Translations under genes and position numbers: made by a program
Shown: positions 35,322-47,223 of the stretch, one piece after another
Layout of the letters: every line of letters begins with the position of its first letter
How positions within the stretch are numbered: position 1 is the first letter of the stretch
DNA from: Anaspis maculata
Taxonomy: Eukaryota; Arthropoda; Insecta; Coleoptera; Scraptiidae
Direction of reading: 5' to 3'
Assembly: GCA_949128115.1 (NCBI GenBank)
Contig: OX421962.1
Coordinates: 97,328,935 to 97,392,934 of the forward strand
Length of the DNA: 64,000 nt
Notes under the pieces: model-generated
What the model saw: the letters and a program-made list of their open reading frames with translations, nothing else
What the model was told of the DNA's origin: nothing
Database searches by the model: none

Positions 35322-36920
35322 GAACGCCCCTTGAAGAAACGACGGAAGAGAACAGAGGACGATGACGGAGATTCTTCAACAAACCCAAGACAAGTCATGT
35401 GGTGTGGCTTTTTCTTCTTGGTGATCTTCTTTTTCTTCTTGTTGTTCTTCTTTTTCTCATTGTTGTTCTTCTTTTTCTCATTGTTGTTCTTCTTTTTCTT
35501 CTGTTTTTTTTTTCCAAGGTGACTTCAGGAGCAACTAGACAAACTTGCCAAAACGTTCAGATCCGTGGTTAACGTTCAGATCCGTGGGTCAGTGAAACGA
35601 GCAACGCCCCTAGACGATAAAAGTTTAGCATGGTCCAGATGGTGGTGAGAACGGTTTCGATTTCTTCAGTGACAAGCAACTTCTCCGGAACCAGACAAAA
35701 GGCGGACGCCCCTAGATTGCATTTGGTGACCACAGAGTTTTGCTTTCCGTTGACAATGGGAATTTCTGTAGGCAATGAGTGATTTCTGCTTCAGACAAGA
35801 CGCTTCAGTGGAACCAGTAGATGATGTAGTCAAAATGTTGATGAATGGTGATGTTGACTACAGGTAAGAAGTTTTGTCATCAGGAGGCAAGATGACAATG
35901 ACGTTTCTTGAAAATTTCCGGTGCCAAAATTGTTGTAGGATCAGGTGGGAAGATGACAGTGACTTTCGGATGTTCGTTTCGTCTCAGCAGAAGATTTTTT
36001 CTTTGTTCAGTGGTCAGACAGTGGTGTTGAACAAAATGGCGGCGAGGTCTTGCGAATTGTCAGTGGTGATGTTTTGCAAGATGGTGTGACTGGTTCACTT
36101 GAGCGTGAAGCATGAAACGTTTCAGTTGAGCACAGCTTGCTGGTTCGGCAGAAATCGTCTGATGAGCGTTCTTGAATTTTTCTGTGATGGCAGGATCAGG
36201 TACATCATCTCGTCCGTCGTCATGTGGAAAAATCCATTTTCAGGAGAATCCGTCCAACGTCAGGTACAAGTGTCCACAAGATTGAAATTGGTATTTCATG
36301 AAACAAAATCACAATCAGCAGTAAATGGTTCACACAAGAACAAAAACAAAAATTGCTTTCAACATCGGTCCCTTATTTAAACACTCTTGGTTTGAATGGT
36401 TTGACAACAAAAAAAAAATCTCTTTCCCCCCCCCCCATCTCACAGGCTTCCCCTCATGAACAACGCCGATTTGAGAAAAACGAAATTGATTCCAACGCTT
36501 CGCTTTCTGAACAATTCCTCGTCTTGAACAATCCAGATTTGAAAAAAAACTCGCTCCTTGGGACAATTCTTGGACAATCCGGATTTACAAAAAAAAACTC
36601 GACGGTAGACAATCCTGGTTTCTTCTCTCGTGAACAATCCTTCCTCCGTCATGAACAATTCGATGAAAATAAAAAAAAAAACTTGATGAAAAAATCCTTG
36701 TTCTGGAACATTCCTGGCTTCTCCCCACAGCGTCCCCCCCTTTTGAACAATCCTCCGTGAACAATCCGACAAAAAAAAAAAACTAGTTGATCCTTGAACA
36801 CTCCTGGCTTCTCCAGACTTCTCCAGACTTCTTCCCACAGCGTTTCCCCCCATTTGAACAATCCTGCCGTCTTCCCACAGCGTCCCCCTCCTTTGAACAA
36901 TCCTGGTCACGGCACCACTC
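35322..36920 (-). other. Interior of the tRNA-His element, non-coding
   Basis: The interior holds a purine-rich (sense) GAA-type tract at about 35400-35517. Next to the primer site at about 36480-36920 there is a degenerate array of units containing GGATTGTTCA. Frames here are low-complexity and look like shadows of the repeats. Confidence 0.7.
36899..36917 (-). promoter_or_regulatory. Primer binding site for tRNA-His
   Basis: Sense TGGTGCCGTGACCAGGATT is complementary to the 3' end of an insect-type tRNA-His (GGTCACGGCACCA). The 19-nt run lies three bases inside the 5' LTR. The tRNA match is from memory of the tRNA family, not a search. Confidence 0.85.
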
Positions 36921-38398
36921 TGTAATGGTACGCCCCCCTCCCCCCAGTGACATTTCACGTGATTGGCCTCTGGTCGTCGGAATTCTACGTTGTGCCTGTT
37001 TTTGTTCGCATCTTAACCCTTTGATCCGCTTTTGTTCATGAGGTGAACGACCCGAGGGGGAAGAAGGTGGAGTTCAAGGTCGACTTCAATGAAACACGCT
37101 CATTGCAAAGAAAATTGACATTTACTCAAAGCAAATAAGTGCAAAATTAGTCTTTCATGGTTCTTTTCTCAAAACACCTAACATGTGACTGACAGAATGG
37201 ACAAAATGTACAAAATAAACAAAAAGCACAATACGAACAAAATAATAAAACAATTAAAAACAACACAACAAAATATGTCAAACTGTCAAGTCAAAGAAAA
37301 TGGAGAATGACGGATTCGGAAAAGAGCACTCATGTGGAAGAACCCAGTCGAAGAAACCACTGAGTTAAGCTCAAAGAAGAAAACTCTCATGATGTGACAA
37401 ATGAATAACAAAACTCGCTGACAATTCCCGGTATTCAATGTAAGTAAAATTAGTAAAACAAAATCGCAGAAACAACAGTAAACAAATGAAATCACATCAG
37501 TAAACAGTCATAATAAATCAAGATTGCATAAAAACACAAAACAAGACAAAATAGGGATGGTTAGTAGGATCCTGTAAAGATACCTACACTGAATATCTGA
37601 CAAAAAGGGCAGCGAGCATCAACAGAAAGGACGTAAAAAAACATGAGAAGTCTCAAAGACGGTGGACAATGACATTTGAATGAAAATCAAAGCGTGTCAC
37701 AACAATTTCAGACAAAAATACGATACAGAAAAATTATTACAATCAAGTGAGCACGGAACAATCAAATTACTCAAATTCACTGATCTGATCATAAAACTAA
37801 TGACATAAAATTCAAACAGACAAAGTAAATGCAAGAAACACCTCACACTGAATTATTACAATCAAAAACGGTATGCGTGCCTTTAAAAATGATCTAAGCG
37901 CATGTTTCCATAAAAAAAAAAACGTACATTTAATTTAATTTGGCAGTGAATAATCAATCGAAACCAAGTAGTGTTCAAAAAGAAAACGACAAACGAATAC
38001 ACAATTAATTGAAAATACTACAAAAATTAATATTTACCTACAAAAGCACGCAAAAGGAACAACACTCGAACGCGACACCATGTCTTCAAGAGCCCGTGCC
38101 CGTCTCCCCCAGCATCTGTTCCTCGATTTCTTCCTAGGCTCTGCAGACGAACAGCCACCCTCATTTAAAGTAATAAAATCTCGTCGCTCGACCTATTTAC
38201 AGTCTTAAGACGGGCGACACTATGGTCGAAAGTCCCAAATGTGACCGTATCAAAACTGCCCGACCATGGGTTAACACAAGTTCGCATTTTTGTGCCTGTT
38301 TCGTTAAAAGGGGAATTTTTAAAACTAAATATTTCTAGCTATGCAGCGCGCTGATTTAATATACATTTTTATATGGTAAAATAAGGTGAAATCCCACA
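36921..38398 (-). repeat. 5' LTR of the tRNA-His element
   Basis: This LTR is 1478 bp, starting TGTGGGATTTCACC and ending CATTACA in sense. Small frames inside it are identical in the other LTR and have no recognisable product. Confidence 0.9.
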
Positions 38399-38461
38399 AC
38401 CCAAAGGTAAACAAACACAACCAACTATTGTGGTCAATTGTTATAAAAAATAGGTGTCTTT

Positions 38462-38606
38462 CCTCGGGTTCCACTAAACTTTTATCAACGCGATAACTTT
38501 ATCACTCCGATAGTAACTAAGCAACTGGCCATCCTATTGGCTGGTGCATAGCAACTATCAGCGTGATAGATTTAATCTGCTTTCAAAATTTTGGTGGAAC
38601 CCGAGG
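38462..38606. mobile_element. Small MITE with CCTCGGGTTCCAC ends
   Basis: Inverted ends CCTCGGGTTCCACTAAA and CCTCGGGTTCCACCAAA bound 145 bp. It starts about 60 bp outside the tRNA-His element and contains further partial symmetry (ATCAACGCGATA against TATCAGCGTGAT). Confidence 0.6.
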
Positions 38607-38609
38607 TTT

Positions 38610-40340
38610 CACTACTAAATATTTAGTTGACCGATTGAACTTTTTCCGGTTTTTTTTTGTGAATAAAATGAAAATTAATCTTGAAAGCTCCAGGACCTTC
38701 ATTTTTATAAGCTCGCCTGCTTTGATGTTTGAATTCATTTGAACGCTTGTTAAATCGTTTTTCTCCAACTATGTAGACCAATTTTCCGAAAGAGGCTTTC
38801 TATTAAATGCACACCACGCGGTGGGGGTGGGGAGATGGAATGGCTTTGGCTTTCCACTATTACAAACCATGACAATGCAGGATGCAGATTTTTTCTATTT
38901 CTCCACATTTAAATGCGATTAATCTACGTCTTCTAAGATGGATGCCTTTTGTCGAATTTTCTCTCCCCACGGTTTTGAGTCATAACTATGATAATGCACT
39001 TATGCAGCAGGAATAGTGCACTTCTTTCGACTTCCACATAGTATATTCCTTGATTCTGCTCATCTAATGGTTTCAAGTAGATATGGAATAAATTCATTCC
39101 AGCTCGCAATAGTATATGAAATTCGTCATCTAATCCAGCTGTCTCTCTGAGCATAATGTTGTATTTATTTCTATTGTTCTTTGTCTGGCAATGACATCTT
39201 CATTTCCTTCTGTAGAGTCAACATTTGTAGTTTATTGCATCAATGTTCTCGATCTCCATTGCTGATGGTAATATGCTTATAATGCTCTGTAATTAAGTAT
39301 AGTTTCTTATTCTTTTATAATCTCAAAGCTCGCCTCAAAGATAGTCTTCTAATGCTATTTCTATATGATAGTATAAAATTATATGACGGATGTTGCCGAT
39401 TATTTTCATTAACTAAAATATACCTAGGTACCTATTGGACTGGGAAGTATGATTAAAAAGGAATTTTCTTCTACTTGACCTTTCACTAAGAATTACTAAG
39501 GACAATTTGCTAACCAACTTCTTATGAAAAGTGAAGGAGAAGCAAATGTTTCTTTTAATCATACCACCTAATATGCGTATTAAGAGTGACGTACTAAAAA
39601 TGGATACATTTCACAAACACTAGGTACTGAATACTGATAATACGGACGTGAAATTCATGGCAGCATGTCCGCAATTAACATCCCCGAACCGATTAGCGTT
39701 TCGCTCGCTACGTCCCATCATAAACTGGAATTTGATGGACTCTCGTTCCGCGCCCCGACCCCATATTTTTTTAGCATCATGCAGTTTGTTTTTCTTTGGG
39801 GGTCTGCTCGCTTTTATGTGTTTTCCCATCGAGTACATTCGAGCAATTTATTATGGACGGGAGCGCCACGTGCTATAAAGAGCGACGAGATTTCCCTTTT
39901 CCACCAAACAGACGAGAGAGAGCCGCCGCCCTAAATTCCCTTCCACACCCCCTGTTATGGTGTCATTCACTCACTCACTTTATGCAACAGGACCTGCCAT
40001 GGTGCAGAGCTCGGTGGGGGAGATGGTATACCTCTACTCCGAAACCGAAGGAATTTGTGCTTAAAAGCTAACGAGGGGGGAGTTTTTTTGTGTTGGTACT
40101 GTCGGTGGAGTGGAGAGTGCATGGAGCCTTTCCATAGACGGAATACCTGAATAATAAAAATTTGAGTAATCTAATAAAATGTAATTTGCCCTATAATGCT
40201 GGGTGTAAGGGCCCGCTTTGGTTCGTGCAAAGAGGCGTAGAAGTACAGCTGCGGGCATGACATTTCCAGCAGCACCTGCCATACTTGTCGCTTTTTATAA
40301 GTCAGGTTAGGTCATACGAGGTCTTTTCAATTGTGAACTG
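38610..40340. other. No gene recognised
   Basis: Unremarkable AT-rich sequence up to 39600, then a GC-richer patch at 39630-40080 with overlapping frames in several phases and no motif. Confidence 0.5.
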
Positions 40341-40476
40341 GAGTTAGCTGTGGAAGTGAAAACGTATGTCCGCGACGTGATTCATCTTCCCGCGTTGCCT
40401 AGCCGACCGCCTCATAAGTGCAATTTGAATCAAGTCACGAGCATACGTTCCCACTTCCACAGACAACTGCATTCTC
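40341..40476. repeat. Palindromic MITE-like repeat
   Basis: Arms of about 45 bp are inverted with a few changes: AGCTGTGGAAGTGAAAACGT against CTGTGGAAGTGGGAACGT, then CGTGATTCA against CTTGATTCA. No clear duplication is visible. Confidence 0.6.
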
Positions 40477-41408
40477 CTTTTCCTCTAAAATTTACAGGAA
40501 AGAAATGAACCAACAAAAAAGTGTTTGATCCGATTGACTGAGTTCATTGGAATAATGCATCAGATTCAGAGGTTAAACTGGAAGACGTACAACTAAGCTT
40601 TTGACCGTGGACCCTTGGAATCTTTCAGATTTGTGACATGAGGTCTTTTCTATTTCAAGTGCTATAACCTCTCTCGAAGTCAGAGAAAAGACCTAAGACC
40701 TGCTTGTATGACCTTTCAGCAGGCAGGCTGTGCCCTAACTTAACGCTTCGCATTCTTTAAATTTAACCAGGCTATACTGCGTGCCTAAATTAATAATTCA
40801 TTTGATCACACGATACTACCTGTACCTGTTTGGGGAGTGAGCAGTGGCACATGGGAGGCAAGTTAAGATTGAATTTTACCAATGAGTATCGAAACCGACA
40901 CGAAGCTTTACTTCCTGTAGATACGTACTGTTTATACCGAGGTTTAAACTTTAAAGTCCTTATTTAAAGTTTTAAAAACACCTCTGGTTTTATTACCTAC
41001 GCTTTCTTCAACATCAGATTTTACTACGTACCTACTGCACGGTAAGTATATTGAACCTGGATTGAATCGTTTTCATTTTTATGTTGGGTCTTGGGTAATT
41101 TCGCAATTATTTTTATTGGCTGTTTGGCTGTGTAATAAACCCTCCCCCTCCCACCCTCCTTTCTGTCTCTCCCTGACTAGCGTTCAACTTGAGCTCTCAG
41201 ATTCAACAGTACGATCAACACAGAAAAAAACATTTTCTTTGGAAAGCAATATTCTACATGTTATTTTCTTGAACTCCCGTCAAAATGGAAGAGAAATAAA
41301 TATTGTGATTGTGTAGGAAGAGAATCGAAAGCTCAACGGATATCCGGTTTGAACTCCCCGAAGATTATCAAGATCAGTTCCAGTTACAGGGTGATGTCTC
41401 TCTGGAAT

Positions 41409-41680
41409 ATTCCACAATTCGTCGTTTCAGTCTGGAATGCTAATAACAAATTTTGGTTGAAATTCCGAAAGAAAATCAGAAAGCCCGATAGCACAATAAT
41501 TGAGTGGTTCTTTATTTTTTGTTCAAGTTTTGAAATGTTAAGATTCCACAATTCGTCGTTTCAGTCTGGAATGCTAATAACAAATTTTGGTTGAAATTCC
41601 GAAAGAAAATCAGAAAGCCCGATAGCACAATACCTAATTGAGTGGTTCTTTATTTTTTGTTCAAGTTTTGAAATGTTAAG
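41409..41680. repeat. Recent tandem duplication, two units of about 135 bp
   Basis: Units 41409-41542 and 41543-41680 both start ATTCCACAATTCGTCG and end GAAATGTTAAG. They are identical except for a 4-base CCTA insertion in the second unit. Confidence 0.92.
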
Positions 41681-41689
41681 ATATATCTA

Positions 41690-43820
41690 TGGACTATGTG
41701 ATGTTCACCCGCAAGTGTTGAAAGGCATAGTACGAACCGCCTACTGGCCTACACAAAATTCCCTTACGACATTCTGAGCCTGTTCATAATATCGTGGCAG
41801 TAGAGGATCCCCATACCTATTACCTACAGATAAGTCTTATCACAGCAACCGTCCATTCATTTGTAGTGATTCTTGAAGCACTTAGGAGCTTCTGGTTGTT
41901 GAAATGAGCCCTGCCCCAAGCAACAAATTAGGGCCAAATTAGGCTAAAATCTACCTCACTATTGGTCAGCGACCAATTTTCAATAGGTCGGATTTACGTT
42001 TAATCGACGTCGAATTCAGGTAAGTGGGGAAAAATAAGTGGGTAATTTAAACGTCGAAAATTGGGCACATAGGTCGATTTGACTTATAGGTCAGATACCC
42101 TATTAGTCGGCTAGACCTACAATAAGTTACATTTTTGGTAACAATAAGTAATTTAAGACCTATTTTTACTAATTTGTGACCTGTGTCTTACAAGACTTGA
42201 ATAGGTATTATTATCCACTATGGTATTATTTTGGGTTTTCCCGACTTATAGTTGGTCATACGACTTTAAAAGACATTAGTGCACAATAGTGTTGTTGGTG
42301 TTACCATCATAGTGATTGAGTTTCATGGCGGACCTCCATCCTTCATAGCAAAATATACCTACCTACCTATAGCACGAAACATTTTGCGGACTTAATGACT
42401 CCTCCCTGGTCATAATATTCACACGAAGGAAATATTTTTGACAAATGTGCCTCTTGCACCTCCAAATATTGCAATGCGCCTTGGGAAAATCGATTTTTTG
42501 CAGATCTTGCGGAAATAACAACTTTAATTTTTTTTTGTCAATCACAGTTTAGAGCACTAAAATGTTAATATGAGGCTCTTAAATTGAACAGTGTTTCTTA
42601 ATTACACTTTTTTTGCCTGGTGCCTGGCAAAAAACAAGTAATTAAGGGAATACAAAAATTACAGAACAGCTTTTATCGTAATGGCGGACGTGAAACCTGC
42701 TGGAGTAAGATGGTGTGTCTGGTGATATTTCGAAATTTGACTTTCAGGGCAAATTTACTATTGTTTTTTACTTATAGGGAAAATTTCCCTCCGAACAGGG
42801 CAAAATTACTTGAAATTCGAACTTTGAAGTCAAAATTCACCTAATTAGGTAAATTTTACCTCATAGTCTACTCATGGTTTTTTGTTGTTTTCGACTTCAG
42901 AGTCAACTTTCCCTAAATTACCGATTTGGACCAAATTTCAACTATGAAGACTACAATTTTAAATTACGCGCTCAATCAATCGGAGTCCAGTGCACGCAGA
43001 AGATTTAGGGAATTTCTGACGAAAGCGGAATTGGATCTTGAGCCGCGCCGGTGACACTTTTTTTTAATAGGCGATAGTAACCTGCGGTGTGCCTATACGG
43101 CTTAAACTTCTTGGGGGACATTTTCTGCTTTGCACTATTTCACAGCACAGCAGGTACTGGTAACACTGACAAGCTGTGCTGACAAGAGATGATCTGCATG
43201 AAAAACCCCAAACAACAAAGAGCCAGCACATTTTCTGACCTCAAAAGCCACATAAGACGGATTTCCTTTAAAGTTCACTATAATGGTACTTTCGCCCTCC
43301 TTTTGACCAGTGTTCCTTAATAAGTCAATTTTTATAGTAATTCTGACTTCAAAGTCAAATGTTCAAATTGAATAGGTCCGCTTTTTTACTAAAATAACCC
43401 TTGTTATTTACCATGACCTGTAAGGCATTGTGTAAAGTTGAAAAAAACCAAATTTGGACTAGTATAAAGAGATTATTCATAACCAGACTTTGAGGTTGAA
43501 ATTAGGGTAATTTCGAAGTAATTGCGACTACCGTTGATAGCTTAAATTAACCTCAGAGGTAAAATGGACTTCAACGGCGAAAGTCAAGCGAAAATGAACT
43601 AATTTTTGCCCTAGATAATGCCTTATAAATTTTAAAGAATTTGAAGGCATTTTTTAGGTGGAATCTAGGTAATTTTCAACTTCCAAAAACTTTTTGAAGT
43701 CGATGGTAAATTTAGGGTTCTCGCAAGGTTAAATCTAGGTAATTTTTGATTTAAATAATGACTTTGTAGAACATTTGTCATATAAGGAAAATTTTATGTC
43801 AAATTCATGCATATTTCGCC
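41690..43820. other. Region rich in a degenerate short motif, no gene
   Basis: Loose variants of GACTTCAAAGTCAAATTTACC and TAGGTAATTTT recur many times in both orientations (for example near 42815, 42890, 43345, 43495, 43665, 43735). It looks like a decayed array rather than coding sequence. Confidence 0.4.
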
Positions 43821-43824
43821 TTCT

Positions 43825-44046
43825 TTACGTCAATTTGACTTTAGCTTGGTAATTTGGCCCAAAATTGCTGCTTGGGGGTCCTTCTATCAAATTCCCAACA
43901 CGTTCAATGAGATTCAGGTGCGGACTAATTGCTGGCCACTGTATGATTGGAATTTCGCCAGCGACCAAGCCACTAAACTGCATATAAGTATGAATTCTGG
44001 ACTGATTTCGGCTGCCATGGATGATCATGATCGGTACATATGACAA
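43825..44046 (-). pseudogene. Tc1/mariner transposase fragment
   Basis: The frame of 73 codons contains IPIIQWPAISPHLNLIERVGN. This matches the conserved WPA-SPDLNPIE motif of Tc1/mariner DDE transposases, preceded by a segment aligning with the DNA-binding-groove DNA/H region (IIHGSRNQSR). The second catalytic Asp is replaced and the surrounding domains are missing, so it cannot be active. Confidence 0.6.
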
Positions 44047-44229
44047 GATCTCGTCGATGTACCGAAATTATGTACTAGAAATTACAACCAGCTCGACTAT
44101 AGTCTATGATGATTCTGGTTTACACACTCACTGACTTATTTCAAAGTCAGCCAAATCTGTGATCAAATCTTTTTACTTCCTGAACGTGAACATCGGTCAT
44201 CAGGATGCTTCCAGACTCCAAGGAGTGAA

Positions 44230-44815
44230 ACAGGGTTCTTCTGAGTACCTAACTTTTGTCCTGAACACAAACACCTTTCAGCTCCAAATGACGTAGATTC
44301 TCATTACAGCAACTACTTGAACTTCGAGATACCTCTTTCCACTAAACGTTACATTGCTCAACTGCGTACTGAGAACCGTTTGGCCGCGAAAATCTTTTGT
44401 GAACTCAAAGAGCTATAAGATTGATCTGCTTCAGCGGTGCACTCTGTAATCTGCAGGAATGGGAGGATTAAAGATCACATCATGTTTCACCGTCCGTTGT
44501 ATTGGAACATTCGAAAAGAGATTTTCTAAGGTTTTGCCGGGAACCTGAGATGGTCTGCTTTAAGGTGTTGGAAAACCCCGATTTGAAGCAAACAGAAGTC
44601 ATCTCCCGATTCTTGGGAACTACCATGAAATTGAAAAATTGAGATCCTTTGCGCTGAAGGAATGAACGGTCAACTTCTTTTGATGCGGGGTATGGAGTTT
44701 GTTGTGCAAATTATTTTTATATTTTCAATGTGGATGTGTTGTTTGTTTGTTTTGTAATACTTTTGTATTGAAAGAAAATTATTATCAATCAATCAATCAA
44801 CTATCAATTTTTACC
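44230..44815 (+). pseudogene. 3' end of a decayed non-LTR retrotransposon
   Basis: One frame reads LSTKRYIAQLRTENRLAAKIF, typical of sequence just after the reverse transcriptase in Jockey/R1/CR1-type elements. Shifted frames then give CNLQEWED and LEHSKRDFLRF (zinc-finger-like tail). A tail of ATCA repeats closes it at 44785-44807. Several stops and shifts are present. Confidence 0.5.
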
Positions 44816-45740
44816 AATCCACGTTGTCCCCTTAATTACCTGTCCCCTTAATTAAATGTCATAGACATCATTGCTCCAACAATATTTAGCTATGTCATTA
44901 TTGGCATTTACATTTTGGTTATAAAGTTAACCAGATGTGGAAATATTAGAGGGCTGGTTCTTTTTTTTTAGCGCATTTCCGTAGGAAATCCGCTATTAGC
45001 CGCGCTTTGAAGTCCGTCCGCTTTCTGAAATTAAAACTGAAATTAGATATCAAATCAAAACATTACTCTGTATCAGATTGAGCCCTAGTGCGTGCAGCCG
45101 TTATTGAATTTAGATAATAGCAAAAACCAAGAAAAGTCCAATTTTGAGGTGTCATGTCTCCGCAATGGAGCCAAATTTTGAAAAAAAAACTTCGCACGAG
45201 GTTTCAAAGAAGGAGTCTAAGGTTAAAATGATTTCGATTATTTCTGGGATTTCGATTATTTCTGGGCTACCTGTATAGCAGCCATTTGAAATTAAATATT
45301 GTCAACTTTTGCTGCCTTTTCACCCTCATTTTAGTGATGTGGATTTTACGAATAATTAGTTTTGTATAATTAGTTATGTCTGAAATTGGAGTGACATAAG
45401 CTAATTATTAGTTTTCAGTATAGTTGAAGTAGGTAGGTACCTGGGAACTACCTACTTGAACCATCTTAAACTCTATTTTGTGTGCCCTACCATGATATTT
45501 GACCAATGGAGTATAATCAATTTTTTCTTGAATGCGCAATTTGCAGCTGAACACTCCGTTACAAACAAGTGTTTATTTCACTTTGATCTTCATGGTAAGG
45601 CGGGGAAAAAATCTCAAAAAAAGACAAGCGAAACGCCCTCATGACGTAGTGACGTCATCAAGGAAGCCCTCTTCGGCAACATCGCGCTTGGGGGTACCCT
45701 GGTAACGGATTATTATTTGAATTCCTGTTTCAAACTTTGT
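44816..45740. other. No gene recognised
   Basis: AT-rich sequence with a TAGGTAGGTACCTG motif near 45430. Nothing else can be supported. Confidence 0.5.
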
Positions 45741-45752
45741 AACAGACGTCAA

Positions 45753-45924
45753 GTTAAGGTGCGTTCAGTCAGCTTATTTAGCCGCAAGTTTTAATTTTAG
45801 TCGCAAGCGCAGCGACGCCCATTGGCTCATATAAATCAGCCTCCTCAGAACAGCCAATAAGCGATGCAGAGCTTACGGCTAAAATTAAAACTTGCGGCTA
45901 AATAAGTTGACTGAACGCACCTTT
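45753..45924. mobile_element. Palindromic MITE, family 1 copy B
   Basis: Inverted arms run AAGGTGCGTTCAGTCAGC to CTGAACGCACCTT, with inner AGCCGCAAGTTTTAATTTTA. The direct repeat AGACGTCAA flanks it (45744-45752 and 45925-45933), a duplication of 8-9 bp. It matches the element at 8325-8499. Confidence 0.82.
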
Positions 45925-45980
45925 AGACGTCAAACAGAAGTTTTGATTTGAAAGAAGTTATTACGTAGTTATTATTGGTT

Positions 45981-46372
45981 ATGGAGAGCGGTTATGAAGA
46001 AGAGAACTCAAGCAACTTGTCCGATGTTGACTTCGACATGGTTGATACGTACTCCGCGACCCGTTGATCGCGGGTGTCAAGAACGTGAAAGCGAAAAGAT
46101 GAGACCTCCAGCTCCAAGCACGCCGTTGTATTGCTGTTTTGGCTTTTGAAAAGAAGCAGCTGCCCTTCTGTGTATTGGAAGAAATCAAGCCTTTCCACTT
46201 CCAGAGTCGGGACATTGAAAGCTACTAGAGTGGCGACGATTTGAGAGGAAAATTAAGAACTTCACTACCGAAAAATGAAACCTTCTTGAATGCAGTGGTA
46301 TCGGGAGGGATGGAGAAGTCTTGCCAGAAAAATTTATTTGCTCATTTCAAAGCAGTACAAAAATTGTCCTAA
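45981..46372 (+). pseudogene. Decayed coding region of unknown origin
   Basis: ATG 45981 opens MESGYEEENSSNLSDVDFDM for 28 codons to TGA 46065. Shifting the frame at about 46061 gives 103 codons (IAGVKNVKAKR, AVLAFEKKQLPFCVLEEIKP, GGMEKSCQKNLFAHFKAVQK) with only two stops (46100, 46226) before TAA 46370. The acidic start and later lysine-rich text look protein-like. It follows the family 1 MITE by about 50 bp. The parent is not recognised. Confidence 0.35.
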
Positions 46373-47223
46373 CAAATTTCCTTGCATCACATGATGCTAG
46401 CTTACAAAAACACCCAACCAATCAACCCTAATGAAATGTTCCGGTAAGTGCCCCGAATAAATAACGGAGGTACCTGTTTGCCGTTATAATTGACAGTTTT
46501 ATAACGGGTTTGAAAGTTTGAAATAGAAAATCTTGGTTGTTGGTTGCTATAGTAACTCAAGCTTCAAGCAACTTTGCCGGAATTGCAAAACTGGATGACG
46601 TCACTGGGTTACTGGCTCAGACAAAACCGTCCCCTTCTTCTTTTTTGCAATTTTTTTTACCGCCTTAGTGTGATAATCACAGTGAAATGAAATTTCTCAC
46701 GCTTATTAGGGAATGTTAATACATAAAATAAATAACTACCTAGTCGATTTTTTTTAAATGGATTATACCCCATTATTGTAGCCTGCTATACACTTTGGAA
46801 AGGTCTATAGGAGTATAGGCGATTGACCTTATTGGGGAAAATGGCCGTTTTGTAAAGGAAGTTTTAGGGAATTAATTGTAAGAAGAGGTGTAAGTTGCCG
46901 CAGGCAACGTCGGCTGTTACGTCAATTGGTGGCAACGTCAAAACTGTCACTTTGCTGTCTTGTGCAGTCCACTACAAGCAAACTTTTGTTCCTGTGAACC
47001 CTTGGGACCCCGTAGGCTCTTTATTGGGCCCTATGTTGATGACCAGCGTCGTCGCAGACCTTTCTCTAAATCATCCATAGTTTCCGCCCAAGGCAGAGCA
47101 ACAGACTGTCACTTCCGCACGGAGGGAAACACACAAGCCCGTCGACCAGCGTTGCAACAAGCCAGCCTGCCAGCCAAGAAAAAATCACCTCGGGCTGGCT
47201 GTGCAGAGTCGTCCACCACCTAC

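Larger units (their letters stand above)
33843..38398 (-). mobile_element. Non-autonomous LTR retroelement with tRNA-His primer site
   Basis: The element is 4556 bp. LTRs at 33843-35321 (1479 bp) and 36921-38398 (1478 bp) differ visibly only by one base in a C/T run near the outer end. Ends are TG...CA and the flanking duplication is ACCC (33839-33842 and 38399-38402). A primer site next to the 36921 LTR fixes the sense strand as minus. The 1.6-kb interior has no gag, protease, integrase or RT signature and is rich in short repeats, so any mobility must rely on proteins supplied in trans. It resembles the TRIM/LARD class. Confidence 0.9.

Noticed and set aside
36353..36958. Frames of 135 and 172 codons in the tRNA-His element as a possible gag
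   Set aside because: Both are low-complexity translations of a repeat array; no zinc knuckle or protease motif.
33843..38398. Segmental duplication of 1.48 kb as the explanation for the two identical blocks
   Set aside because: TG...CA ends, an ACCC duplication and a tRNA-His primer site next to one block fit LTRs better.
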